DNA of 64,000 nucleotides from positions 320,049,919-320,113,918 of the forward strand of contig CM077643.1 of NCBI GenBank assembly GCA_039707465.1, read 5' to 3'. Of this stretch, positions 32,615 through 44,336 are shown in pieces. Position numbers and translations under genes: made by a program. The stretch comes from Rhabdophis nuchalis. Lineage: Eukaryota > Chordata > Lepidosauria > Squamata > Natricidae. The notes beneath the pieces were generated by a model, which had not been told where the DNA came from, made no database searches, and was given only the letters and a program-made list of their open reading frames with translations. Position 1 is the stretch's first letter; each line of letters begins with the position of its first letter.

Positions 32615-33890
32615 CCAGTGAGACCTCTAGGCTGACCTGTGTTTTTACCAGTGCAAAATCAAGATTTTGGTCTATGCCAGTGAATTAATTTGGCACTTGG
32701 TAGAGATTACATTGCATGGCTTCTTGATATTAACGGTAATAAGAAGACCAGCAGTTTTCTTTCTTGTCAAGCATCTGATGGGAGGAATGGGCAGCACTAT
32801 TCACACAATGAATTATGCAATGCATTGGATTGTAGAAAGGAAAGTAATATTGATGCATTTCTTTTATTTTAAGTCATATTACTGTTTTTAAAACAACAAC
32901 AAACACAGGCATATTATAATAGGTGAATGTAAGCAAACTAGAATAAATAGGAATAAAGAAATCTGTATACATCTAAATAAATAAATATGAATGGAACAAA
33001 TTGGGACAATCACTTCATGGCAGCAAAAGGACATTTTCTGAATCTGAAAATGGCCACCAACCAGTGATAATCTGAATCATTGCAGCCCAATTCATAGCAC
33101 GTGGTCCCACTGCTATGATGTAATTGCTAATCTGTTTACATTTGGTCTGGGTGTATGGGGTGTTCAGGGAGGAATAGCACCTCTGGTATATGGGGATGTC
33201 ATGTCCTTTTAGGGCAGCTCATTTTAGGGCAACGTTTGGGTCAACTCATCCATCTTTGGTCCCCACCTGTCACTTACCTCTTACCTGTGGCTCCAAGTAG
33301 CGGTAGTATGCACAGTGACCACACCCCAGGCAACATCTTCAACAGGCTGGCCAAACCAGGTTGAGAGTAGCAATTGGTTCATTGACCTCTGGTGAGATAG
33401 GGACTTGTCTATCCCGAGCATGTGAAGACAGATTCCAGAGGATTGAGTGGATGAAACCTACTAGAATAGGACAACAGTCGTGAAGGCGGTCTCCGCAAGT
33501 GATGTGGTATGCTAAGAGCATGGCAACATACAAAAGATGCCCTGGTCAACTACTGCACCCATCTCCAACTGTCTAGACACTTGTCCTACTAATGAAACAA
33601 GATGGAATCTGGGAAGAGAGAGTGAGGCTTACTCTGTGCACCTCTCCCTCACTTTAATTCAATTCATGCTCAAATCGTGACATCCCCCCCCCCCCAATTA
33701 GATGTCACCGTCCTCTTCGAATACAATTGATGAACATGATCACATTTGGTTCATTTCCATTCTGTATGTATTGTATACCATCATAAGTCATTTGTATTAA
33801 ATTGCTGTGTCAGTCTTTGAATTTTAAAAAGTGCAAAGAAAAATAATATTTGTACACAATTAATATTTTGTACACCTTTTTTCTTACTCG
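32615..33890. other. Unannotated DNA
   Basis: No gene recognised. A poly-C run lies near 33685-33696. The segment about 33150-33560 is GC-richer than its surroundings and might be an old repeat, but I cannot name it. Confidence 0.4.
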
Positions 33891-33897
33891 TCATATC

Positions 33898-33954
33898 ACT
33901 TGCACAGAATATACATATTAGGAAGAGTTCCTAATATGTATATTCTGTGCAAGT
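33898..33954. repeat. Perfect 27-bp inverted repeat, 3-nt loop
   Basis: Arm 33898-33924 is the exact reverse complement of 33928-33954, with GAG between. The 57-nt foldback is AT-rich and has no mismatches. It is not part of any repeat family I see in the window. Confidence 0.97.
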
Positions 33955-33959
33955 ACTTC

Positions 33960-35615
33960 AAGCAAGAACTGAATGGCAAAAAGCAAGAATGTACACTACA
34001 GTATCTATTTGTCTAATAGCTCAGGAAGAGCAAATTAGTTCAGCTTGCTTAATACAAATCAAATTACCTTCTCCAGCATACCTGTCAAATACACCCTCAT
34101 ATCTGATGCTGAGCCCATCCCAGGACCATAATGTTAGCTCTACAGCTTCTCAATATGTCAACAGAGAAAGACACTGCAATGTGCAGGGTCCACAGATTCA
34201 AGATGAGGCATGCCATTTGGTGGGGAAAAACAAACATGTTAGAGAAGGGAGGGAACTATTATTTAACTAGTATTTAATTTATAAATCACCTATTGTATTC
34301 AAAAAGGAAAAATATATATATAAATGTAAGAGAATTCTATAGTTAATGTGCAAAGTACTTTTTTGATATGCTAATTAAGGAGCATGCAAGCATAAGTAAG
34401 CAAAGATCATTTGATCTAAGGGTTTGTCTAAGAATAAAATATCAGAAAATGGAAACAAAATTGCAGTTAGCCAGTCCTAACTGCAATAGATCCCCCAAGA
34501 TATGTGAGGGTATATTTGCTTAATTTAAGCCAGAATTAGTTGGTAATGTCGTGATGAATGAAAGGAATTTAATTATAATCTAGCACAGAATGGAATAAAA
34601 TAGAATAGAGATAATCCAACTTTGTGCTCGACAGATGAAAAAGATTAATATGGCTGATGACTTCTTATCTAAAGAGCTTCAAATATTAATGGTATTTTTA
34701 GCAATAGCCTGCTTTGATTGATACAGGTTTTTGTTAATAAGAGAAAAGAGTTCATTAAATGATTCACTTTGATTTAACTCAAGCTTCTTTAGAAACATTT
34801 AGCTATTGAAATCTGGCAATTATTTCCTCGTTCTTACCTGGCATATGAGATACTCTGGCATGGCACACCCTGTCAAGTGCACAGAGGAGAAGCTACAGCT
34901 TGTATGATAATGGCTGTAAGTAGGATGAGAATTACAACAGATTACTTATCTGTTGAAGCCATATGACAAATTGTGCTTTCTGTGCTTCATTCCTTTGCAT
35001 GGCAAACCCAAAGGTGTGCCATTCCACACTGACATGGTAATTGTTTCCATCAAGAGCAGACTGACAAAGATGCACGCCAAGATCCATGAAGCTGGTTTTT
35101 GTATTCCCCGTCTGAATTTATCCCAAGGTCTCTTGAGGACCTGCGGACACAAAGCAGTAAATGTGCCCACTGTTTTCCCCATCTCTGGAGACGCTGCATT
35201 AGGAAGACAAATGACTAATTCACCACAGCCAAATGTTGCACATTTCATGATTAAATACATGCTTCTCCAGACTTGGCTTCATTTGTTTCCCTTACAATGA
35301 AATATGTGCATGTTATATTCTTCTTACTATTACTGTTTTGCATTGCTACATAACTAGACCCTAAAATGCTGAAGGAATTTATCCAGAGCATAACTCTTTT
35401 TCCAAGCGTGAATCACAATGGACTCAGGTCAGATATGTTATCTCAATGCTTTGCAGAAATATTTAGCTGGGATTCTTATTAAAGTTTTAACCGTGTGGGA
35501 AAATTTAAAAACCCATGTTATATTCAGTCATTTGCTTAATCGTGGAACATGGTTCAAATATCTGGACAGAATAAAAATTTGTATTTCAACATTGGCTTCA
35601 GTGGCTATAATATTG
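33960..35615. other. Unannotated intergenic DNA
   Basis: Open frames at 34953-35300 (plus) and 34946-35260 (minus) overlap on opposite strands, have no recognised domain, and are not called as genes. Confidence 0.45.
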
Positions 35616-35618
35616 TGA

Positions 35619-35958
35619 CAAAGGTAAAGGTGAAGGTTCCCCTCACACATATGTGCCAGTCATTCCTGACTCTAGGGGGCAGTGCTCATCTCCGTTTCAA
35701 AACTGAAGAGCCAGTGCTGTCTGAAGACGTCTCTATGGTCATGTGGTGAACATGACTAAATGCTGCTGCCTTCCCACCAAAGGTGGTTCTTTTTTTTCTA
35801 CTTGCATTTTTATCTGCTTTCAAACTACTAGGTTGGCAGAAGCTGTGACAAGTAACGGGAGCTCACTCTGTTACGTGGCACTAGGGATTCGAACCGCTAA
35901 ACTGCCAACCTTACTGATCAACAATCTCAGTGTCTTAGCCACTGAGCAACTGCATCCC
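35619..35958 (-). mobile_element. Sauria SINE
   Basis: Minus-strand element with B-box-like GGTTCGAATCC (rc of about 35888-35898), 'gagctcccgttacttgtcac' and terminus ACCTTTACC near 35621. It matches 5783-6128 along its length, with a deletion in the middle ('catgactaaatgctgctgcc'). Confidence 0.88.
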
Positions 35959-37228
35959 ATATTTTATTTATTTATAATAAAATATGCTACGTATTTATTT
36001 GCTATAATAAACCATGTCAAAAGGTCCTGAGCCGCCTTGCCCATGCTGATGCTAATGTATGAAGGAAATAGGATCTGATCAGGTGCATCCATGGGTTATA
36101 AGTACTGCATTCCAGTAACGACTCTCATGAGCGCAATAGCACAGTGTACTGCTGTCCTATGCACACAACCTTCATCTGAAAGGAAAGCTTGCAGCTATCA
36201 ACACATAAAGCCAGATGTTCTACACTCCACAAGGCACAGGTAAGCAAGAGGTGAGCAATGACTTATCGCATCGTTGTCTCACCTGGACTGTTTTAACTAC
36301 CCTCCATGGATCGATTTATTATTGTTTAAAGTTGTCTCAAATATCTGTTGATGCAGACTTTCCTCCTATTCCATGTCTAGTTCTGTAATCAAGTTGTTAG
36401 GAAAGTTAACCATCCTTGCAGTTAAGCACAATGTAAGCACATACGGGAACACCAGCCTGAATGTTTGCTGAAGAAAAGGCACAAATGCAAGTACTTCTTC
36501 ATCCATGCACTATTAATATCTAACTTAAGCTAACGTAGATTTGTTCTCCCCATTTGAAGATTTATCAAAAATTTCACTTAGCCCCAAATGCAATCACTGA
36601 ATCACCACTGAATTACCATTAGCCTTGATTATTATTATAATGTCCTCTAAATAAAATGTTCTTCTCAAGGAGAATTACTTGGCTTTAATCATATGATCAT
36701 TTTTGGCACCAAGTACAAATATTTAATTGGCAATTTCAGCATGGAAATTGACCTGGCTATTTAAGTTTAAATGCATTGCTGAATTCTTTATGTTTATTCT
36801 TTCTCTGTTTGCAGAGGTTTTTTTTTCTGGTTTACTCCTCTTTCATTTCTATTTTGTGTTTGATAGATTTCCTATTTTCTCAAACTTCCCCTGATAATTT
36901 TATTGAAAAACAGTTTTAAGATCTTTTAGAAACAGACAATAGCATCTAAACTTAAAATCAGCATTTAAACGCTATGATCAAATTCTTCCCTCCTAGGGCT
37001 TCTGTATTTATGATGTTTGAAGTGAATTAGCATCCACTTTAGGAACTCAGTAGGATAGCACAAATCCTGTAGCCCTTCTCCATTGCCTCTCCATTCAAAT
37101 TCCCACCATCTAAAGCAGCTTTCTTTGAGAGTCAGGTTTGTTCCATTTCCATTTTAGGGTTTTCCAAACATTTCCTCTGAAACATTCTTTTCATCACAGT
37201 TCCTGTGTCTTTTACCTTTTATAATAAA
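35959..37228. other. Unannotated intergenic DNA
   Basis: AT-rich; no recognised gene or repeat. Confidence 0.45.
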
Positions 37229-37236
37229 AGAAGCTT

Positions 37237-37545
37237 CAGTGGTGGGATTCAAAAAAAAATTACTACCGATTCTGTGGGTATAGCTTGGTGGGCATGGCAT
37301 GGCTTGTTGGACGTGGCTTGGTGGGCATGGCAAAGGAAGGATACTGTAAAATCACCATTCCCTCTCCACTCCAGGGGAAGGTTACTGCAAAATCACCATG
37401 TCCTCCCGATCAGCTGGGACTCCAGGGGCAGAGAATAGATGGGGCAGGACCAGTCAGAGGTAGTATTTACCAGTTCTCCAATCTACTCAAAATTTCCACT
37501 ATCGGTTCTCCAGAACTGGTCAGAACCTGCTGAATACCACCTCTG
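37237..37545. mobile_element. hAT MITE, 309 bp
   Basis: Starts CAGTGGTGGGATTC and ends ATACCACCTCTG. Internal 'cttggtgggcatggca' repeats are present. No matching 8-bp flanks, so the ends are either mutated or shifted. Same subfamily as 50132-50415 in reverse. Confidence 0.75.
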
Positions 37546-37557
37546 AATACCACAGGC

Positions 37558-37785
37558 TTGTGGGGTTAGGATGCTGGGATGGATGTTAGCAAGCCTGTAT
37601 TTGAAACCTGAGTGCTGCTGTGGGTCAGGGTGGAGTTCCCGTCCTTCACTCTAGCTCCTGCCAGGGATATGAAAGGAGTCCCCAACTGGGCATCCCCTAG
37701 GCAATGGTGATGTCACCGGCTAATCCTTTTGACCTAAAAGCACCCCAGTGCTTCTGACACGAGTGCAAGCAAATCTTAATAATGT
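37558..37785 (+). mobile_element. tRNA-derived SINE (Sauria-like), degenerate
   Basis: Head with A-box-like 'ttaggatgctgggatgg' and B-box-like 'tatttgaaacc', then 'gtggagttcccgtccttcac', the analogue of the Sauria SINE 'gtgagctcccgt' block. The 3' half ('caatggtgatgtcaccggct') differs from the other copies and may represent another tail subfamily. Confidence 0.5.
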
Positions 37786-37954
37786 CATGAGACTGACAAG
37801 TCAATTTGACAAGTGATGCTGGTTTTCCCTCCACGTTTCATACAATTCTCATTCTACAAGGACCTATGAGCTCCCACTATTTGTTGGAGACTGCGAATCC
37901 AGGCACACATCAGTTATATCTGCAACTGAACACAATTCTGAGCATTGTATGGTA

Positions 37955-38131
37955 CAGTGGTGGGTTTCAAAAATTTTTAGAACCTACTCTCTAGGTGTGG
38001 CCTATTTTGTGGGTGTGGTTTGGCAGTCATGTGACAGGGTGGGAGTGGCCAACTTGTAAAATGTGGTGAAACTCATTTAACAACGCTCTTTCTTAGCAAC
38101 CAAAATTTTGGGCTCAATTGTGATGATAAAT

Positions 38132-38189
<58 letters not shown>

Positions 38190-38395
38190 TTTCTTCCTTT
38201 CTTTCTTCCTTTCCTTTCTTTCCTTTCTTACTTTCTTACTTTCTGCCTTCCTTTCCTTTCCTTCCCATTGGTTTACTGGCAGCGGCAGGCCAGACTTACT
38301 TCTGGGTCCGTCGGTGGAATCCCCTCTCACCGGTTCTCTAAATTTCACCATCCGGCTCTTGCGAGTAGGTGCGAGCCTGCAGAAACCCACCACTG
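37955..38395. mobile_element. Composite hAT element with internal (CTTT)n, 441 bp
   Basis: Ends CAGTGGTGGGTTTC and GAAACCCACCACTG are perfect inverted repeats. Both flanks are GTATGGTA (37947-37954, 38396-38403), a perfect 8-bp duplication. Inside, 38060-38130 resembles the end of the mariner-like family ('tagcaaccaaaattttgggc'), then a CTTT microsatellite, then a GC-richer right part. The copy at 42752-43203 has the same order. Confidence 0.95.
38131..38268. repeat. (CTTT)n microsatellite
   Basis: CTTT units with CCTT and ACTT variants at the right, located inside the hAT element above. Frames through it are artefacts. Confidence 0.97.
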
Positions 38396-38403
38396 GTATG
38401 GTA

Positions 38404-38965
38404 GCAACTGAAAACATGAGAAGAATCCTTTTTCGAAAACTCTAAAATAAACATTTTTTCTCTATCTGCTTTAGAGATGGATAGAACTCGAGGCCCATAT
38501 GCCTATTCTGTCCTTCACTTTCTGATTGGAAGGAGCAGCTGGTCAGGTTTTCACTCATTCCATCCCAGAATTGAGTGAACAGTTGAGCTTTAAACATGTT
38601 TGGAAGAAGACCTTTGGCCTTAGGTATGTCAGGAGTTCTTTGAAGGTACAAGTGGCCATACAGCAGAACTCAGCAATAGACAAATACATTTATTTATTTT
38701 TTCATTCATTTATTTCAGCCAGCAAATCTCCCAGACCTCCTGGGTTTTCATCATAAACAAAAGAAAACCTGCTCTCAAACTTACCATCTAAATAGACAAG
38801 CTGTAAAAAAAAATAACAATGGGGAAAGGAAAGTAGAAAATTGAGGCAGACTTTACCTTAGAATTCTATCACACTGAGAGTCTTGGGGAATAAAAATAGA
38901 ATCACACAGAGATAAAAACAGACATATAAATACACACATACATGCACAAACACACACATGCATTT
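38404..38965. other. Unannotated intergenic DNA
   Basis: No recognised gene or repeat. Confidence 0.45.
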
Positions 38966-38971
38966 ACATGA

Positions 38972-39095
38972 GGCCCAGGGTGTTTTGTGGTTAAGGTGTT
39001 ATCTAGGAACAGGCAGACCCAAGTTCTAATTTTTCCTTAGGCTTGGAAGCTGGTTAGGCGAATCACTCTTTCTCAGCCTAAGGCTGAGAACCTGA
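38972..39095 (+). mobile_element. tRNA-derived SINE fragment
   Basis: A-box-like 'tgtggttaaggtgttatc' and B-box-like 'caagttctaat' are spaced as in tRNA-derived SINEs, followed by 'aatcactctttctcagccta'. It differs from Sauria SINE. Family not fixed. Confidence 0.5.
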
Positions 39096-39398
39096 AAAAT
39101 ATCTGTCTAGCAATAAATATAGTAGATTATAATCCATAATATTCCATGAAAAGGTCTTCATTCTTCAATGGATTGATTCAGGGTGATAATAATGATATGT
39201 ACATATATACCCACATTCCCTTACATTCCACAGCATTCAATTTCATACATATAAAGCACCTTATGGTTACATAAAATCATGCTTAAAAACTTAACATGGA
39301 ATGATTCCCTAAAATAGTAAAGCTTTATAAAGCTGTACAAAGCACCATCTGTGAAAACAGGAAGGGAAGCTGAGTTCAGCCTTAAAAAGATCCAAGAT

Positions 39399-39698
39399 TC
39401 ATTATTTATTTATTTATTTTATTAAATTTATATCCTGCCCTTCTCCTAAAAAAGGACCCAGGGCGGCGCACAGGCATCATTAAAATCATACAAAAAGTAC
39501 AAAAATCCAAAATTGTTAAAAACTAATTAAAATTAATAAAACTCTAAAATTTAGAATTATCCCTATAAAAATTATCCCTATAAAAGTCAGAACGGGGGTT
39601 ATGCTAGGCCGGCTTGTTGAAATAAATGGGTTTTAAGACGTTGGCGGAAAAGGCGTAGGTCCACGATGGTGCGTAGATCGGGGGGTAGGTCGTTCCAG
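39399..39698 (-). mobile_element. Short L2-like LINE insertion with 15-bp duplication
   Basis: Reverse-oriented 3' end of the L2-like family: TTTATT-rich start, 'acccagggcggcgcacaggc', 'aggccggcttgttgaaataa', stopping in the WNDLPP codons. Both flanks carry AAAAAGATCCAAGAT (39384-39398, 39699-39713), a perfect 15-bp target duplication that fixes both ends. The insert is only 300 bp, so it is extremely 5'-truncated. Confidence 0.95.
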
Positions 39699-40109
39699 AA
39701 AAAGATCCAAGATCCTGCACATACCAATGGGCAGTACAAAGTACTCAAAGAATCTCCCAATGGTACAAACAATGCACTTCATGTACGTAAAAAATCCTCT
39801 TCCTTCTAAGAGTTGGAACTCTTGGCAGTTGCTGAAGACTGATTGTTCAGCCAGTCAGTAAGATTTATTGCCAACAGAACTGTTGAAGGAGACAAGAGGC
39901 ATCCATATCTTCAGTTGTTTCCAAAGGTTTTCCATATCTAGGCAGCAATTACAGTGAATCAAATATTCCACGCTGCCCCTCCAGTGCTCAAAACCCAAAA
40001 TTATGTTCCACATTTATTTTTCTTTCCTACCATCAAGACGAGAAGGAGATATGGAGCAAAGGAGCATATACTGGGAATAGGAATAAATCATTTAATTTAA
40101 TTTAATTTA

Positions 40110-40535
40110 ACTTATGAAGATAAAATTGTTATGTCTCTCTACTCTATTATACTCTAGATGGCTTACAAAATCCAAAGACACCAATAAAAACAGTTGAAAC
40201 ACACAAAAATAGGCAATCCAGACTAAAACAACCAGAACAATAAAGAGTGCAAACATAACAGAGGCAGCACAAATGCATTAACAAACACATTAAATCTAAG
40301 CCTGGGAAATGAGTCACCTCTTAAAGACTTTCCAGAATCTTAGGAGAATGGGCATACATGCAAAATTACATATCTTGGGTGGAGGTGATGCTGGTTCAAA
40401 AGCAAGCCCAGTGACAGAGAAAACATTCTCAGTTCCACAAGGTGGCAAGATTTAACAGAAGGGAGTGCACGCATTCTGTCTGAATATAGCAGGTGGACAA
40501 AAAGATATGTAAGATCCATTAGCATCATCCAGCTC
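40110..40535 (-). mobile_element. Old LINE 3' end (L2/CR1-like)
   Basis: Reverse-oriented: 'actctagatggcttacaaaa' is the tail block, followed by a decayed C-terminal ORF2 region. No frame survives. Confidence 0.5.
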
Positions 40536-40738
40536 ATCTTTGAGCAAGTGCTTTATACGTTCTCTGCCTACAATTGCCTATGGCCATATGACGAAAGGAA
40601 AAGGACAGATGCAACTACAGAGCATTAGTGGGTACATTATGAACATAACAGTTGACTTGATAACCTGTAGCTAAGTTTGATTATAATAACTCTGTGCTTC
40701 TATCAATATCACCATTTCAAATTATATTTGGTTTCTAC

Positions 40739-40911
40739 CAGTGGAGGCTTCCCAATTTTTTTACTATCAGTTCAGGTGCACTTCCACATGTGCTTGCTCG
40801 CGTGACAATTCTGAACATGCGCAGAAGCATCCAGGCAGATGGACAGAGCCTCCCACCACTACTACTACCAGTTTGACCGACCTGGGCCAAACTGAGAGCA
40901 ACCCACCTCTG
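40739..40911. mobile_element. hAT MITE, 173 bp
   Basis: Ends CAGTGGAGGC and GCAACCCACCTCTG. Flanks GTTTCTAC (40731-40738) and GTTTCTAT (40912-40919) agree at 7 of 8 positions. Non-coding. Confidence 0.85.
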
Positions 40912-40919
40912 GTTTCTAT

Positions 40920-42390
40920 CCACACTTGCCGCTAAATATTTCCTGGCTCTCCCCAATTCTAGAGGCCCATCATTTATATCAAAAACCACAAGACACTTAA
41001 TGTCTTTCCAAGTATCACTTGGATCATCACCTATTGCAAGGAGTGACCATCACTGCCACGAAGTCCTCCCCTTCCTCATATTTGTTTGGAGACCACATTT
41101 AACTTCTTACCCGATTTATTCAATCCCGATGACTTTCTTAAAAGGATACCCATTCTCTATGATCATACATATCAACCCAATGGCAGGCTTTCAGTCACAG
41201 TGATAATGCATCTGGTTTGCTATTACTGTTCGAGTTTGCATGGAAAGGAATAGACTTCAGCTCAATCCTAACAAGACTGAGTTGTCTGAGTGCTTTGAAT
41301 AAATAAATATGTATGGATGTATCATTTTGCAAACCAAAGAGGAACCTCATCAAAATGAAATATCCTTTCAAAAATTCACACAACCCTGCTACTTATTACA
41401 TTAAGATCTAGGGAATCTTCTCATCACAATTGTCTTCACTTTCCCAATCTCTGCTCTTATTGAAAAGAAGGATTGAGAGGGAAAGTCCTAAAATGTTAGG
41501 AGAAGTCCTAAATTGTTTGCAAAAAAGAGAGAAAAACAAAAACAGAGAGGTTCTTTTTCTATTTGCTGGTCATATCTATTATCATCTTACAGGCTATTTA
41601 TTCAACTTATCCTTAAAAGTAATAGCACAGTCAGCATCCTGGAAGCATGCTCAATATTTTTGAACAAGTTCTAGACCATTACGAAGCCAAGATATATTAT
41701 GGTGCATTTAGCTGAGGAAAATGCCATTATTGTTGAAAAGTAACAGAACTAAATTAAAGGTAATTTCCATTTTTAAAATTCTGTTTCTATGGAAATATGA
41801 GTAACTGAACATTCCTGTGGAGCTTGTTACCATGGCTATTTCAAATAATTCCAGGGTATTAATGCCCTTCAACCTAAACTGATACTTTATTCCCCATTTG
41901 CCATTCACTGAAATCATAGTTCCCCTATCCAGGATGCTGAAAGGGACATGGTGAGAAATATTATGTGCGCTGCTTGACTTCTGTTTTGAACTCTATTCCC
42001 CACTGATTTGTCCCCAAATATATAGGTAAAAAACTCTCTTAGCTGACAGAACTGTCTCCAGTTAGTGACAAAAAGTTGCTATATAGTCATCCAAACTGAA
42101 AAATAGGATTTTGAATGTTGACATCTCAGAGGAAATGGCTTCCATTTGCTTACAAGTCACCTACAGATTGCTAGACTTTCTAAGACAATTTGGTACAATT
42201 GAGATTTTGTACCCTAACATAAATGTCTATTGGAGAAGGTGTTTACAAAGTGCTTTTTTTGTTTTTCCACATGGGGTCTTGCAGGATTTATGCAATCCTC
42301 TCTCTCTGTCAATGTTATAGACTAGAGAGACTTAATAGGTCTACATGTTGCCCTATACAGTTCACCATCCTGTACTATATAAGGTTTCCC
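40920..42390. other. Unannotated DNA with possible LINE scrap
   Basis: A small piece near 41240-41285 ('ttcagctcaatcctaacaag') resembles the L2 block that encodes LRLNPNKTE, but it is too short to define an element. No gene recognised. Confidence 0.35.
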
Positions 42391-42751
42391 AGGGTCTTAT
42401 GGAATATTTCATTCAGTTTTTGATGCCATAATATGAGACACTAGAAAGTGTACAGAGAAGAGCAACGAAGATTATTAGGAGATCAAAGGCTAAAACATAT
42501 GAAGAATGGTTGCAGGAATTGAATAATCTAATCTAATGAAGAGAAGGACTAGGACAGTGGTGAAATGCTACCGGTTCGGATTGATTTTCCCAACCGGTAA
42601 AAATGCTACTGGTTCAGCCGAACTGGTATTTCCAATGATCAGCTGTGATGTGCAATTTATATTAGCTAGAATCATTGGATTTCCTTCTTTCTAGCTAATC
42701 TAAATCACCTGGCACAGTAGATTCCCTCACCCACTGTTCTTACCTTTATAG

Positions 42752-42931
42752 CAGTGGTGGGTTTCTGCAGGTTCACACCTACTCGCGAGAGCCGGTTGGT
42801 GAAATTTAGAGAACCGGTGAGAGGGGGTTCCACCGGCGTACCTGGAAGTAAATCTGGCCCGCCGCTGCCAGTGACCCAACGGGAAGGGAAGGAAAGGAAA
42901 GAAAAGGAAGGAAGAAAGGAAAGAAAGAAAA

Positions 42932-43027
<96 letters not shown>

Positions 43028-43203
43028 ATTTATCATCACAACTGAGTCCAAAATTTTGGTTGCTAAGCAAGAGCATTGTTAAATGAGTTTCACCACATTT
43101 TAAAAGGTGGCCACTCCCACCCTGTCACATGACTGCCAAACCACGCCCACAAAATAGGTCACACCTACAGAGTAGGTTCTAAATAATTTGAAACCCACCA
43201 CTG
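42752..43203. mobile_element. Composite hAT element with internal (GAAA)n, innermost layer
   Basis: Ends CAGTGGTGGGTTTC and GAAACCCACCACTG; both flanks CTTTATAG (42744-42751, 43204-43211), a perfect 8-bp duplication. It is the reverse-oriented sibling of 37955-38395, with the same order of GC-rich part, GAAA array, mariner-like end and 'catgactgccaaaccacgcc' block. Confidence 0.95.
42880..43028. repeat. (GAAA)n microsatellite
   Basis: GGAAA-type units grade into a pure GAAA run, inside the hAT element above. Confidence 0.97.
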
Positions 43204-44038
43204 CTTTATAGACATGCTCAGTTGCAGGCTCATCCCATTTTGATGTTCTGTGTATGTACAGAAGTTCCTGCACGCACACTCACATTTCTGAACCAGTAGC
43301 AAAGGTAAGTTGATTTCATCCCTGGACTAGGGGTGACATGACAGCAGTGTTCCAATATAGGGGTCAACCTAGTCTCCAAAGCACCAGAAGAAAGACAAGA
43401 AGTAACAGATGGAAACGTGTCAAGGAGAGCGCCAACCTAGAACTATAGAGAAATTTCCTGACAGTGAGAACAATTAATCCATGGAATGGCTTGCCTTCAG
43501 AAGTTGTTAGTGCTCCATCACTGGAAGAGATTGGACAGCAATTTGTCTGAAATGCTACAGGATTTCTGCTTGATCAGAGGATTGGATTGAAGGCCTCCAA
43601 GGTCATATGCAACTCTGCTATTCTGCTATTCTCGCATGGACGGCCATAACAATCCAATAAATTAAATTAAATAGAAACATTGCAATTCTTAGATTGTATA
43701 GATTCAGATCATGAAGATACCTGCCTCATATTACAACTGAAGGTACCTTCTGTTTCTTCAAAATACATTTTAAAAAATTGAAAGCCCTTTGCTTCAAGTA
43801 CCGGCAGTCTCCTTAAAAGATGAAGATTTTCTGAATATTCAAACTTCAACTTCATAGAACTTCAAACAAAAGTTCTACAGGAGATATGGGTAGGTTGTTT
43901 CATGTCCAGAACCACCATATCTGGCTACTGGAAAGAGTTGGGGTGGCATGCAAGAATAAAAATGATACTATAATTAGAAAAAAAGCCATTTAAAACAAAA
44001 AGCAAAAACTCTATAAAACCTGCATGCATCTGTTAATC

Positions 44039-44173
44039 CAGGGATGTCCAAACTTGGGAACTTTAAGACTTGTGGACTTCAACTCCCAGAATTCCCCAGC
44101 CAGCATAGCTGGCTGGGGAATTCTGGGAGTTGAAGTCCACAAGTCTTAAAGTTCCCAAGTCTGGACATCCCTG
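44039..44173. mobile_element. Near-perfect palindromic hAT MITE, 135 bp
   Basis: Starts CAGGGATGTCCA and ends TGGACATCCCTG. The two halves are inverted complements over almost the whole element, so the RNA of either strand would form one long hairpin. Both flanks are TGTTAATC (44031-44038, 44174-44181), a perfect 8-bp duplication. Relatives: 3552-3685 and half copies near 11569, 26288 and 54592. Confidence 0.96.
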
Positions 44174-44336
44174 TGTTAATCACATCATCAACAGGTTGGC
44201 CCCAGTGTGCCTGAGAGTAAACCCAGGCCTGCACTGCTCTCTTGAACGCCAGTGGGGTCAGGACCATCCATATCCTGCAGAGTGGAAACTCTTCCATGGG
44301 GCAGTCACCATGACTGAGAAGACATACCCTGCTTCC

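Larger units (their letters stand above)
42555..43324. mobile_element. hAT element inside CR1, itself interrupted
   Basis: Left end CAGTGGTGAAATGCTACCGG, right end TTGATTTCATCCCTG. Flanks GACTAGGA (42547-42554) and GACTAGGG (43325-43332) match at 7 of 8 positions. Its interior is interrupted by a second hAT element at 42752-43203. Non-coding. Confidence 0.87.
42395..43631 (+). mobile_element. CR1 LINE fragment split by nested hAT elements
   Basis: Left part 42395-42554 encodes decayed CR1 ORF2 (LESVQRRATKII-like, then 'ctaaaacatatgaagaatgg'). It resumes at 43325 with the rest of the ORF ('cctagaactatagagaaatt' = NLELxRNF, 'aatccatggaatggcttgcc') and the CR1 3' end 'ctctgctattctgctattct' at 43611-43631, an 8-bp repeat typical of CR1 termini. 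The two parts are contiguous once 42555-43324 is removed. Confidence 0.88.

Noticed and set aside
34946..35300. Overlapping frames of 104 and 115 codons on opposite strands
   Set aside because: No recognised domain, low-complexity composition typical of chance, and no supporting context.
42705..43086. Lys-Glu and Phe-Leu-Ser repeat frames on both strands
   Set aside because: They arise from the GAAA array within a hAT element; the same pattern at 38073-38417 is also an artefact.
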